From Proteles cristata cristata (lineage: Eukaryota > Chordata > Mammalia > Carnivora > Hyaenidae), in the NCBI GenBank assembly GCA_017311185.1, contig JAESUZ010000990.1:682001-746000 (forward strand): DNA of 64,000 nt, given 5' to 3'. A program made the position numbers and the translations under genes. Shown here one piece after another: positions 45,250 to 56,213 of the stretch; position 1 is the stretch's first letter, and every line of letters starts with the position of its first letter. A model generated the notes under the pieces. That model did not search any database and was not told where the DNA came from. It saw only the letters and a list, made by a program, of their open reading frames with translations.

Positions 45250-45587
45250 CAATGTAACACATGCCACCTACTCCCCTTAAGGTTCCCTTCAGGAATTTGA
45301 CAAAAGCCCTAACATTTATGACCTACTAGGAACACTTGGCCATAGACCACCCCTATTAAACCCTAGAGCTTCCCCAAACCTTATCAAACAAAGTCCCTGA
45401 ACGGTAATAGGCAGGCATTCATATTCAAATGCCCCGTTTCTGTAAAGGGAGCTTTCCTCCCATTCTTCCTTTCTGATCTTATACCCTTTAATAAACTTCT
45501 ACCTGCTGCTCATTTTGTGTCCATCATTCATTCTTTGAAGCAGTGAGACAATGAACCTTGGGTATTGAGATAAAAAATCTTGCAACA
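44868..45587 (+). mobile_element. 3' LTR of the provirus, split by a SINE
   Basis: LTR parts 44868-45023 and 45263-45587, about 481 bp without the SINE and its duplicated site. AATAAA at 45490-45495; ends ...cttgcaaca. It is shorter than the 5' LTR because it lacks the block at about 41850-41957. Confidence 0.9.
45024..45250 (+). mobile_element. tRNA-Lys SINE inside the 3' LTR
   Basis: Head gggtgcctgggtggctcaa, body and (AAAT)n tail. TSD aatgtaacacacat (45010-45023) and aatgtaacacat (45251-45262). It must postdate the provirus. Confidence 0.95.
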
Positions 45588-45593
45588 CCTTTA

Positions 45594-45905
45594 TTTTAAA
45601 AGGAACATGAAATAAAATTATTGGAGCATGTCTAATGATTTTTGCCAGAGAAAAATTTGTTATGAAGAACCAAATATAAAACAAGATATTTAACAAATTT
45701 GATATTTAAACTATGTTTAACATTTTCAAATCCTTAGCGTTACTTCTGTTTATGAAGCAATGTAACCAAAATTGGATGAGGGAAGAAATATGGAAAAATA
45801 TTAGAGATGTATTAGTGTTTCTTTTTTTCCATGAGTTTACTGCTTATAACTAAATTTAGCAGACGTATTTACTGCTTATAACTAAATTCTCAACTAATTG
45901 TGAAG
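45594..45905. other. Unique DNA with a local duplication
   Basis: The phrase 'tttactgcttataactaaatt' occurs twice, at about 45836-45856 and 45868-45888. No gene recognised. Confidence 0.7.
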
Positions 45906-45929
45906 CTGACAAATTATGCTAACTAGTTT

Positions 45930-46027
45930 GTTTAAGTTTATTTTAAGAGAGAGCAAGCATGTGTGCCTGTGAGGGGAGGAAAGACAGAGAGAGGGAGAGA
46001 GGTGACTGAGACACCCAGGCATGCCCT
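45930..46027 (-). mobile_element. tRNA-Lys SINE, large internal deletion
   Basis: Tail/CT part (gtttaagtttattttaagagagag...agagagggagagagg) is followed directly by the head (tgactgagacacccaggcatgcc). Duplicate acaaattatg at 45909-45918 and 46029-46038. Confidence 0.75.
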
Positions 46028-46039
46028 AACAAATTATGT

Positions 46040-48180
46040 CAATTCCTAGTGCAGCCTCTGCATATTTTCTATAAATTAAATGTATTATATTTTAAAAAAA
46101 AAAACTCTCTTGGAATCGTGGTGGGAAGGGTATATGAAAATAGGGATGAGGAGAGGGCTAATATAAGCAAATGTTATGTACCATTTTTGTGATAAATGTA
46201 TTGGATCAATAATATTAGAATTTCATTACAATGAAGAAAATTTCAGAGAAGCTATTTAAATTGACCAACATAATACATCTAGGAGGTGTAAGGGCTGTAT
46301 GATACTATAACCTCAGTGCTACACTGCTTCCTGAACATGAGGTCTTAAAAACAGTCATATTAACAAAGTACACATCAAACAACACTTAACCGAGAGTTCA
46401 TAATAGGTATCTCATATAGAACATTTCCATGTTTTAATGCAGTTGGATACGGACACAAATCCTTACTCTAGAAATAATACTGAATTTTCTCGAAGACGAC
46501 AAGCTGATTCATTAGAATCTTTTCTGTTTTCGATCTGTACAGATGAATAGCGTGCATTTCATAATGTCTATGTTCTTCTGATATTTTGTATTTCTTAGCA
46601 GAAATCTCTTTTTAAAAAAAAAACACCCATCCTGCATTCCCTGGACTACTTAGGTTTCCGTTCAATTTTTGTCAATCAGCAATAAGGAATTTCACTGAAA
46701 TCCAAGGAGAATTCAAAAATCTGTTCCTTTCAATAGCTTTCTGTTCCTCAGGTAAAATGTTGATTGTCTTGCTCTTCTGTAGGAAAGGCGAAAGAGTTGA
46801 GGGAGTTAAAAGGATTTTATGAGTTAAGACCTGGCTCCAACTGAAACCAGGGAATTCTGTGGGTGGATACATTGGGGAGTCTAGATAATTAGAAATTGGG
46901 CGTAAAGATTTTTCTCTAGAAGTTCATAACAGACAAAATCTTGAAACGGCAGAGGTTATTTATCATTGACTGAGTACACAGGAGAATGTGCATAATGTCG
47001 GCAACCACTGTCCACAGAATTGTTTTACAGCTTTCTAGAGCTATGTTTACTAACATTTTATAAATAAAAAGAAGAGGTCTATTTTCAATATAGTTTATCC
47101 ACTCAACATTTTTTTTCCATAGGACCATTCAATCTGACATATGTCAGGGGCAATTAGCAATCTTCTGCTAACAGAGTACCTGCCCTACTTCACAGGCATT
47201 TCTTGTTCCTCATTAACCAAATTATGTTCAGGTCATATATCATATCTCTGACAATAATGCCACTTTCATGCTTAATTGGTTAAATAAATGTGTAATTATG
47301 GAACTATGTTGAGATACTACTGTAAATTATTGTAACCATGGCATTTGCCTGATGTAGATTGGGATGTTATTTGATCTACTGTGAGATTTAATAACACTAA
47401 AACTTACTGTAGCATTTGTTCAATATCAGGTTATCTGCAGATGTTATTAACATTTCAGATAAGATGTGCAAAAACTTAGTGACCATTTTGAATATTTTAT
47501 AAAATAAAGACATAGTATTTTAATGAAAAATATTATCCCTGGTATTAAGCACAGAAAAATAAACTGATAACTTGTTTCTAACTTGACATATGGTAATTAG
47601 TAGAATTTATATTTTGCTGTGGGATATTTACAGTGATGACTACATTCTCAGAATACTTTTGGATCAGAGCAAATACCGGCTTATTGAGAATCAAAATCAT
47701 GTTAAAGGAAAAGAAAAGATATTAATAGTTGTCTTAAAAATTCTTGCTTAACTTTTCTTCTTCTAATTAACACTTTCCCAAAGAGTGCTAACAAAATGAG
47801 ATGACATAAATTACCAAAAAGTTCTTAAAACCTCCCTAAAATGAAAATAAATGACATATGGCAAAATGTTGACATGGCAAACATTTAAATGTATTCAGTT
47901 TTAAAATAAAGAACTTTTCAAATATTAGTTATCAAGTCTTTGCTAAATACCAGATGCATTAAGGATTAGATTTGGCTGCATTTTGCAATAAATACATGAA
48001 TAAAATTTTTTAAAAATCCCAGTGGCTTGAACACATTGGAAATGGGTTTTTTCTTTTCACCTGCAAGCAGCCTAGAAGTAAGTAGTCCAGGGCTGGTACA
48101 GAAACTCCAAAATTTTCCAGGAACTTAGGCTAATTCTCTTATCTCTTCTATCATTCTAGATTAAGGAATACAGGGAAGGA
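46040..48180. other. SINE-free unique AT-rich DNA
   Basis: No gene or transposon recognised. Confidence 0.5.
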
Positions 48181-48184
48181 AACT

Positions 48185-48300
48185 TTTTTTTAAGGGAGAT
48201 ATTTTAGGCTCTGCAGGCTATATGTGGCCATCACAACTAATCAAATCTACCCTGCTTCAGTTGAAAGAAAGTAACTTTGCCTTGTAGCATGAACATAACT
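48185..48300 (-). mobile_element. Possible old hAT-type DNA transposon fragment
   Basis: 'gagatattttaggctctgcaggctatatgtggccatcacaactaatcaaatctaccctgc' resembles a common placental repeat ('aatattttaggctttgcgggccatatggtctctgtcgcaactactcaactctgcc'). The class assignment is from memory and weak. Confidence 0.5.
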
Positions 48301-48499
48301 TCAGTCAATACTTAGTGGACTAGGTATGACTGAATTCCAAGAAGACTATAGACAACAAGGAGTGGTGGGCTGGGTTCAGCTCAAGAGACGTAGATTATCA
48401 AGCCCTTTTTATAGAATGTGACTTTCATCCTCAAGGTAAACTAATGATCCAAGGTAGCTACTAGAACTATAGACATAATGTTCAAGATGGAAGCCAGAA

Positions 48500-48960
48500 G
48501 AACTCCAAATGGTAGAAGGGCAAATGAGACCAGCCTTGATAGTTGATGCTAATGAGATGGTCCAGGATGGGGACTGTCTATAACAGAAAGACTAAACTTG
48601 TGAACAGAGGGTTAGGACTTTGAGGAGGGGATAATCTGTCTGAACACCAGGGAAAGGACAGGACTGGAGATTGAATTCAACCATATAGACAATAATTCAC
48701 AATCAACCATGCCTATTGAATGTAACCCCAGTAAAAAACTCTGGATGCTAAAGCTTGGATAAGCTTCCTTCATTGGAAGTACTCTGCATTTTGTTACACA
48801 TTGATGTGTCTGAAGGTTCACACATCTTGAGGACATGTTCCTTCAGAAGCCTAGCTGACCCAGTTCCTTCACCCTTTGCTTTTTGGTTTGGCTCAGTTAC
48901 CACAGTAACGGCAAGACTACATGATCAACAAGTGCCATTTGCCATTCATAGGTCAATTGA
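48500..48960 (+). mobile_element. Ancient LTR-like repeat (same family as 30480-30960)
   Basis: Plus-strand blocks: 'gatgctaatgagatgg', 'ggttaggactttgaggagggg', 'ctggagattgaattcaacc...caatcaaccatgcc', 'gtaaccccagtaaaaaactctgg', 'gcttggataagcttcc...acacattgatgtg'. These are the complements, in order, of blocks in the 30.5 and 52 kb copies. Confidence 0.6.
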
Positions 48961-49249
48961 AAAAAAAATCCCTTATCTTCATACAGCCATGTCTAATATC
49001 TACTTCTGTCTATATTCATAGCCTTTATATTCCTTTCTATTACAAAAGAAACACAAGTCTTCCTTTTATTAAAAATATTTAAGAAAGAGAGAAGAAAGAA
49101 AGAAAAATAAAATCTTCCTCCCTTGTAACTTGACAGGAACTTTGCAATGGGTGTATGTTATCTCTTTATTATAGTGATATTCTTCTAGCAGGGAAATATC
49201 CTCTACTATCTCCTATTACACAAAATTAAATGAAACCCTTGAATTTCAA

Positions 49250-50490
49250 GCCCAGCCCTACTCCACTTACTACTCTAATCCTCTGGTACTTCTCTTAGTA
49301 ACTCCTTTTCATGTATTTCCCTGGACTTGTTGGCGGCATTTCCTTCTTCCGACCTAATTGTGGCTTCCATTCCTATCAATCTGTCAGACTGCTCTTGGTA
49401 ATATCATCAATCTCCATTATGCCAAAAGTAAAGGTAACTGTTCTTGTATCTGAAATTTTATCAGTCCTTGACAATATTGACCAAACCCTTATCTCTTGAA
49501 TGAGATACCATATATTTCTTCTTTTTCTCTAATTTCAGTAATCTCTTTGTTTAGTTTCATACAGGCCTCTGGCCTTGAGTACAATCTCAGTATAGACTGA
49601 TCCCCAAATTTCAGCTGTAGCTCTGACTCCTCTCTTGAACTTGAGTATCATTTTAAGTTGCCTATTTATAATCTTCATCTGAAGATCTTAAGCTTTACAT
49701 ATACAAAAACAGTGTTTAAGAACCCCACAAGAAAACCTTTTTTTCCCCTTGTTTCTTCAATTTAGGAATATCAGAATCATCCTACCAGTTGGCTAAACCC
49801 TCAACCTCAGAGTTGTGTTGGGCTCCTCTTTTTCCCTTTGCTCACATCCAATCTATTATCAAGTTCTGTTGAAATAATGCTCCAAATGTTGAATGTGTCC
49901 AGTTCTCCCTCATCTCCACTGCCACTACTATTGTCCAATCTACTTTTATCCCTTGTTTTTGTACTAAAATGGAATCCCTGCTTCCATTTACTCAGGACTA
50001 CAATCTATTCTTCAGTTTGTCTTTTAAAAAATTAAATCAAATCAGATTGCTTGTTTAATTAAAATCCACTAATCTTCTTCCAATTGAAGCTAGTATAAAT
50101 CAACATTCTCTTTTAATGCCTGACATGACCTCGATGTCAGGTTCATGCTTATCTTTTTGACAATTTCATTTCTCTTCACCTAGCATACTCAAGTCATACT
50201 GTCCTTTTTATTTTCTTAACAAGTCAAACCATTCCTTTTAGAGCCTTACAGTTAACAGATCTAAGATATTCTCCAGATCTTCTCATGCCTGGATTCTCAA
50301 GATCAGCTCGGTCTCAGTTCAAATGTTAGCACCCTTAGAAGCCATGTCCCGGCAAACATGTTTGAAGTAGCACCACCCTGCTCCATCAGTCTGTAATATA
50401 TCATCTCTTCGTATTGCCTCCTTAACAATTACAGATAAATAAGTTTGTTTTGCCTGTTTATTTTCTCTTTTTCTCTGCTGGAAACAAATG
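49250..50490 (+). mobile_element. L2 LINE, decayed 3' coding part and 3' UTR
   Basis: Long pyrimidine-rich strand following the L2 ORF2 3' end: 'cccaaatttcagctgtagctctgactcc', 'gggctcctctttttccctttgctcacatccaatctattatcaag', 'tctccactgccactactattgtcc', 'tcagttcaaatgttagcacc'. Many stops, with no coding capacity. Confidence 0.85.
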
Positions 50491-50511
50491 TTGATTGAAA
50501 ATCAGTTGCGA

Positions 50512-50735
50512 TGGGACGCCTGGGTGGCTTAGTCGGTTAAGCGTCCGACTTTCGCTTAGGTCATGATCTCGCGGTTCGTGGGTTCGAGTCCCGCGTCGGG
50601 CTCTGTGCTGACTGCCAGCTCAGAGCCTGGAGCCTGTTTCAGTCTATGACTCCCTCTCTCTCTGACCCTCCCTTGCTCGCGCTGTCTCTCTCTCTCTCTC
50701 TCCTAGAAATAAATTAAAAAGAAAAAAAAAAGAAA
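50512..50735 (+). mobile_element. Very young tRNA-Lys SINE
   Basis: Near-consensus copy retaining CpGs (cgttcgtg-type core, cccgcgtcggg, ctcgcgctg). Perfect 15-bp TSD gaaaatcagttgcga at 50497-50511 and 50736-50750. B box GGTTCGAGTCCC intact. Confidence 0.97.
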
Positions 50736-50749
50736 GAAAATCAGTTGCG

Positions 50750-50835
50750 AAGTTGTTAGAATGCAGATTCTGATTTAGTAGCTCCATGGTTGGGTCTGAG
50801 ACTCTATATTTCTAACAAGCTCCCAGTTGAAATGT
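50750..50835 (+). mobile_element. MER5-like hAT fragment
   Basis: 'gttagaatgcagattctgatttagtagctccatggttgggtctgagactctatatttctaacaagctcccag' follows the MER5A consensus closely. Confidence 0.75.
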
Positions 50836-50861
50836 GTTTCTCTAAGGATTTCAAGTCTCCT

Positions 50862-50912
50862 GTGTGTGTGTGTGTGCACACACATATGCGTGCACATGTG
50901 TGTGTGCATGAC
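50862..50912. repeat. (TG)n/(CA)n microsatellite
   Basis: tgtgtgtgtgtgtgcacacacatatgcgtgcacatgtgtgtgtg, partly self-complementary. Confidence 0.9.
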
Positions 50913-50919
50913 TTCACTT

Positions 50920-51640
50920 AGAAGGTTGTCATAGCTTATTAAGTTTTTGTTAACATAACTAGGTCAAACATTGGGTTAAAACTGATTTGCAGATTCATTT
51001 AGTCGAAGCAGACAGACCCTATGTAAAGCCCCCAGGAATGACTTTTAGAAGCTCAACTCTGAACCAACTCGGAAGGGAGCTTATTGTACTGACAAGATCA
51101 GGATGTTTACCTGAGGAAAGTGGAAGTACCACTACAGTTTGGCTTGAAAGTCCTGTGATTTTGGTATGATCTGCAAAGCAGGGAAGCCACATCCAGATTC
51201 TGGCAATAGTAGTATGCTAGATACCTGGATAATAAACGGTTCGTGCCTTATTGCTCTACCCACCGTATTTATTCCCAGATCAAGACCTACACAATTATAT
51301 CAAAATTACAACCCGACTTCTAGTGGCAAGGGGATCATAAAATGTAACTATTGGTTTTATGAAATCAGCAATGCAAAAAAGAATAGTAGGAGGAAGTCAA
51401 AATGAATAAGTGAGTTAATCCAACTCATCTGTCCAAAATAGCACCAAGGCACTGTTATTTCTGTCCCAGGGCTTTAAATAGTTTTCATTGAAAAATCTCT
51501 TACAATTTTTACTATGCTTCTATTTTTCTCCCTCTAGTTTCCATGATTCAAATGAAAATCTAATATGGGTTTGAGTAGGAAAAAAGTAACTGAGAAACAG
51601 TATACCTTAAGTACATTCTTTCCTTCCAACAACCTAGAGG
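50920..51640. other. Unique DNA
   Basis: No gene or transposon recognised. The frames at 50987-51169 and 51166-51405 have no known domain. Confidence 0.5.
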
Positions 51641-51799
51641 CTTGGTATATCAAGATTAGAGAGATTTATTTCATAGAAGGATTACTCACTCTCTATGTGA
51701 TCAAGGTGCCCAGATATACAAGTTTATCCACTAAGGTTTAAATGTCACAATAGTTAGGCAGCAGTCAGGGAGTAGTCCCCAAAAGGCTGCCTTCACTTT

Positions 51800-52350
51800 A
51801 GATGCCATCTGCAAATTTAAGCTTTCCCAAGGCCATTCTGTTTCAAACTAGCTGAACTCCAGACAAATGCAAAGGTTCCCACAGTTACCTTCAGTTTGAA
51901 TAATTCACTGGAACAACTCAAGGAACTCAGAAAAGTGCTATGTTTATAATTTAGGATGTAAATTTGAACTAGCCAAAGAAAAGGAAACACATAAAGTGAA
52001 CTCTGGTAGGGTTCAAAGGAAAAGCTCACGTATCCTCATGAATGTGTTACCCTTCTGTCATACTGTATGACAAGATGCATGGAGTATTGTCAATCCAGAA
52101 ACTCATTTAAACTTTGGTATCCTTAGTTTTTACGGAGTCTTCACTAGATGGATACATTTGATTGAATCATTGTCAATGTGGTTGACCAAAGTCCCAACCC
52201 TCAAATTACCTAGTTGGTCCTTTTGGCATAGCTGACTCCCAACCTGAGTCATCTGATTAGCAAAAATGATCAGGTAAGGTCCAGAAGCCCACCATGAGTA
52301 ACAAAGACAGTCCTATAAGTTGGGAAATTCCAAGGTTTAGAGATTATCTT
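51800..52350 (-). mobile_element. Ancient LTR-like repeat (third copy)
   Basis: Contains 'attcactggaacaactcaaggaactcagaaaagtgctatgtttata', 'gattgaatcattgtcaatgtggttgacc', 'aaagtcccaaccctcaaattacctagttggtc' and 'gattagcaaaaatgatc', in the same reverse order as the copy at 30480-30960. The most recognisable of the three. Confidence 0.65.
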
Positions 52351-52394
52351 CTAGATCTGGGACACAGTGAAGAAATCTCTTTGGGAAAGTTAAG

Positions 52395-52665
52395 TTAATT
52401 CTTCACCTCAGAGCCATGTTTTCTACAAGGTCTGTCCTGACTTCCTTTTCTTATTCCATAGGAGAATTTATCATGCCCTTCTCTGTGCATATTATATCAT
52501 TCTCTTATAGTAGACAAACTCATACAAAACCAGTAGTTTAATAGTTTCAGATTCTTGTCTGTGTCTCACCTGCCAGATGGTGGCTTCCTAGCCAATAAGA
52601 ACTGGTCCATTGTGATATTGTGATATTCTCAGAACCTGAAGTGATGCTTGACACAGAAAGAAGTC
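52395..52665 (+). mobile_element. L2 3' end fragment
   Basis: 'cttcacctcagagccatgttttctacaaggtctgtcctgacttcc' equals the L2 phrase 'cacctcctcagagaggccttccctgacc'; it continues to '...tattctcagaacctgaagtgatgcttgacacag'. Confidence 0.65.
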
Positions 52666-52690
52666 TCTTTCTTGTTCTTTCTTCTCATTG

Positions 52691-52716
52691 TTCTCTCTCT
52701 CTCTCTCTCTCTCTCT

Positions 52717-52768
<52 letters not shown>
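52691..52768. repeat. Compound (CT)n-(CA)n microsatellite
   Basis: About 14 ct units, then 'caaa', then about 24 ca units without interruption. Likely length-variable. The two opposite open frames over it are artefacts of the repeat. Confidence 0.98.
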
Positions 52769-52769
<1 letters not shown>

Positions 52770-52839
52770 GGAAGCATGCAGGCTGATCCAAGTACTTTCA
52801 TCACTCCCACATACATGATTAAAATAAAATCCTAAAAAA

Positions 52840-53780
52840 GTAAGCTTTGCTAATAGGCAATTATAAATTATATCTTTATATATAAAAAGGATAACATGTT
52901 CTTTGGCTTCTAACTATACCAAAAAATATATAAAAAGAATGATTTATATATTTATTTTGAGCATCTGGCATTGATATTTCCCATTTTACTGACCATGTTG
53001 ATGAAATGAGATACAGGAATGGAAACTGGAAGAGAAGGTGCATGCCTCTGGTGGCCCATTGATGCCAGGATTACATGACCAGTTCACATTGTGAGGGAGG
53101 CCCTGAAGCTTCAAAAATGGATGTAAAGCTCTTCCCCCAAACCCCGGAAACATAGCGCTTTCCTTCAAAGCACAATTTGACCAGGGTAATTGACTTACTG
53201 GCAATGAGTTTTGATCTAAAAATTGAGTGAGCTCTTCTATAATTGACTTTAATATAGTTGTAAAACAGGAAGGTAAAAGCTTTCTTTCAAGAAAACTTGC
53301 AAAAGTACTAATGCAGTAAATAGCACATTTGATGCTTCTATTAAAGCTCTTTGCTTAAATGGAAATTGACTATATAACTATGTTTTCACAGTCTGCGCTT
53401 TTTAACATTTGAGTAGTAACATGGATAATAAGATTCTGCATATTGAGGTTTTATGGAAATAGAAAACTTTCAGCTCAAACACTAGAATTTCTATAAATGG
53501 GAATTTAATTACAATAAGATTATGCCAACAACTTTTATAGTTTTTGTCACTATAGGAAAAACAATCTCTACCTAATGTTATGAGAAAACTCAAATCTAAG
53601 TCCAGATATCCAAAGGCAAGCTAAGAAAGTATGCTTTAAACATTATAAAAGAGTTAAGACTTACATATAATATAAAATTAGAATTCATTCATTACAATAC
53701 ATTTTCAATTCTGTGTCACATTTTTCTTGCTTTCAAGATTTCATATTACCTAAAATGGATCATTTTAAGTAAAAGTAGGT
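52840..53780. other. Unique AT-rich DNA
   Basis: No gene or transposon recognised. 52990-53200 is less AT-rich than its flanks. Confidence 0.5.
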
Positions 53781-53788
53781 AAGAGTCT

Positions 53789-54018
53789 GGGCTCCTGGGT
53801 GGCTCAGTCAGTTAAGCATCTGACTTAGGCTCAGGTCATGATCTCATGGTTCCTGAGTTTAAACCCCTCATTGGCCTCTATGCTGACAGCTTGGAGCCTG
53901 GAGCCTGCTTCAGATTCGGTGTCTCCCTCTCTTTCTGCCCCTCTCCCACTCGTGCTGTATATATCTCTCATAAATAATTAAACTTAAAAACATTTTTGAA
54001 ATTAAAAACAAAAAGAAA
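53789..54018 (+). mobile_element. tRNA-Lys SINE at the edge of an LTR
   Basis: Head gggctcctgggtggctcag, diverged B-box region and a long A-rich tail. The short repeat agtctg lies on both sides (about 53784-53789 and from 54024), placing the insertion at the 5' edge of the LTR that follows. Confidence 0.93.
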
Positions 54019-54027
54019 GAATCAGTC

Positions 54028-54447
54028 TGTGAACTAAATTGTGCCCCCTCTGCCACATTCATATTTTGAAGCTTGAACCCACAATGTGACTATATGTGGA
54101 GATAAGACTTCTAGGCTGTAATTAAGTTTACGTGAGGTCATAAATATATGTTGTAATCTTACAGGATTGGAGGCTTTGTAATGAGAGGAAGAGTGATCTC
54201 TTTCTTTCTGTGTCTCTGTGTCTCTGTCTCTGTCTGTCTTTCTCTCTCCTGGTGAATGCTTCAAGGAAGGACCATGTGAGGACATAGTGGCCAAACAATC
54301 ATCTACAAGTGAGGAAGAGGTTTTCATCAGTAATCACATTACCTGCCATCTTGATCTTGGACTTCTCAGTCTCCAAAATTCCTAGAAATAAACTTTTGCT
54401 TCTTAAGCCATCCAGTGTATGGTTATCCATCTGAGCTGATTAAGACA
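54028..54447 (+). mobile_element. ERVL-MaLR solo LTR (MST/MLT1-like)
   Basis: Ordered MaLR blocks: 'attcatattttgaagcttgaacccacaatgtgac', 'gtaattaagtttacgtgaggtca', a CT-rich patch, 'ggaccatgtgaggacatagtggcc', 'gccatcttgatcttggacttctcagtctcc', AATAAA (54387-54392), 'cttcttaagccatccagtgtatgg', 'gagctgattaagaca'. Full length and diverged. Confidence 0.9.
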
Positions 54448-54741
54448 GTGAATCATAAATATTTTGAAGTGTATGTAACAGACTATTATTCACATTTAAC
54501 ACAAAATGCTAATTATGTACTGTCTTATTTAAAACGGCAACATGACCGTGTTTTAAAATATATATTACAATAGTAAACATAAAATGCTTTGTTTTCATTC
54601 ATTCTTTTTTTCTTAATTTAAGTTTAGTTTGGATGTGGGGTTGTGAGGATTAGTCAAAAATTAGAGTACATAATATTGATACAAGACTTGAAACAGCAAG
54701 AGGCCTTTAGGAAAATTCTGAGTATTATAATGTGCCCATTT

Positions 54742-54905
54742 AAAAAAAAGGTTCACTTTTGAGAGAGAGAGAGAGCACACGTAGGGGAGGTGCAGTGAGA
54801 GAGGGGGACAGAGAGCCCAGTGCTGGGCTGGAACTCACAAACTGTGAGATTATGACCTGAGCTGAGGTTGGACGCTCAACCAACTGAGCCACCCAGATGC
54901 CCCTC
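54742..54905 (-). mobile_element. tRNA-Lys SINE, internally shortened
   Basis: Minus-strand copy; the 'cagaatctgaagcaggctccaggctctgagctgtcagc' body is mostly missing. TSD aatgtgcccattt (54729-54741) and aatgtgccctttt (54907-54919), with one mismatch. Confidence 0.94.
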
Positions 54906-54996
54906 GAATGTGCCCTTTTAATGCCAAGCAGACATGAGTTAAGAAAAAGAAAAAAGAGAAATCATGTGATGAAGACACTCACAGAGAGATAATTTA

Positions 54997-55206
54997 TTAC
55001 TTTTTAAAAAATAATTATGTTGAGAAACAGCTAGAGAGTGAGTGTAGGAGGGGGAGAGAGAGGAAAGGGGGAGAGAGAGAATCCCAAGCAGGCTCCACAC
55101 TGTCAGCATAGAGCCTGATGTGGGGCTGGAACCCATGAACTGTGAGTTCCTAACCTGAGCCAAAGCCTAGAATTGGATGATTAACGACTGAGCCACCCAG
55201 GCACCT
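54997..55206 (-). mobile_element. tRNA-Lys SINE
   Basis: Minus-strand copy with the head ending ccacccaggcacct. Duplicate gagagataattta (54984-54996) and gggagatgattta (to about 55221). The B-box area is diverged ('gtgagttcctaacctgag'). Confidence 0.92.
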
Positions 55207-55294
55207 GAGGGAGATGATTTATAAATGCATATCTTATTTAATTCTCATAAATAATCTTCCAAAAGTAGTATGGGATGGTTCACAGCAGGCACAA

Positions 55295-55410
55295 GATTGC
55301 TTCCATTTCTTAGACATGTGTGCTGGAGCCAGTTGTCTAACCACCTACCTCAGGTTCCTGATCTGTTAAAAGAGAGGGCTAATGTTAACCTGCTTATTAT
55401 CTACCCTCAT
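55295..55410 (+). mobile_element. Possible MIR fragment
   Basis: 'agccagttgtctaaccacctacctcaggttcctgatctgttaaaagagagggctaatg' resembles the MIR core ('taacctctctgagcctcagtttcctcatctgtaaaatggg'). Confidence 0.5.
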
Positions 55411-55489
55411 TTTACAGAAATTAACTGTAACCTAGTATGTCTACTGCTTCGCAGCAGAGCACAGATTCTGTATCAAACCCTTTAAATCC

Positions 55490-56000
55490 AAACTTTTAAA
55501 TCTCTACTAAAATAATTATTAGGCCTTATAGTTAGGTCATTTCTTTGTCTATATAAGACCAGTGCTTTTATAATTTAGACTTAGACGGGTGACCCATACA
55601 CTCGTCACCATTCATACGTGTTTCAGCACGCTAGTTTCAGCTTAATTTCTTGAAATCTTGGCAATCAGAAAATAGTGTCGCTTGTATCAGTTTTGAGCAG
55701 TGAGGAAAAATGTACAGAATGTGTATGGTGGCAACACAGAGTATGATATGACAGATGGGGAACATCCTGAGATGGTAGAGTGAGAGGAAAGGAGGAAAAG
55801 AGGAAAGAGGCAATGTGTGAGCCTAAAGAAGGACTATGGTAAAACATTAGTGAGGTGGGCTTGGGAGCCAGAGTTTCTTGGTCCAAAACCCTAAATTTGT
55901 GTTGAAAATTTCATGAGCTTGTATTGGCCTATTGTATAATAACATGCAAGGCAACATATTAACCAAATTATAAAGACTAATAAAAACAAAACAAAACACA
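55490..56000. other. Unique DNA
   Basis: No gene or transposon recognised. Confidence 0.5.
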
Positions 56001-56213
56001 GTGGTGTCTGAGTGACTCAGTCAGTTGCGCAGCAGACTCTTGATTTTAGATCAGGTCATCATCTCACGGTTTGTGAGTTCAAGCCCCACCTAGCGCTCTG
56101 TACTGAGAGTGTGAAACCTGTTTGAGATTCTCTTTCTTTCCGTTTCTCTCTGCCCCTCCTGCTTGCTCTCTGTCTGTGTCTCCCAAAATGAGTGAATAAA
56201 CAATTAAAAAATA
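56001..56213 (+). mobile_element. tRNA-Lys SINE, left member of an inverted pair
   Basis: Head gtggtgtctgagtgactcag, B-box region gagttcaagccccac and tail AATGAGTGAATAAACAATTAAAA. It meets a second SINE tail-to-tail. Confidence 0.93.

Larger units (their letters stand above)
41578..45587 (+). mobile_element. Gutted class I (gammaretrovirus-like) ERV provirus
   Basis: Proviral layout in order: 5' LTR, proline-tRNA-like primer site, long leader, gag remnants, nucleocapsid and protease remnants, short unassigned piece, polypurine tract, 3' LTR. An exact 6-bp direct repeat CCTTTA flanks it (41572-41577 and 45588-45593). The interior is only about 2.7 kb, so most of pol, including the core of reverse transcriptase, and probably env are missing. 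Frames are broken repeatedly, so it cannot produce virus. The gag motif LGCILKNWD points to the HERV-H/W/9-like gammaretroviral branch. Confidence 0.9.

Noticed and set aside
52588..52835. Opposite open frames over the CT/CA tract
   Set aside because: Val-Cys and Thr-His dipeptide repeats are the translation of the microsatellite.
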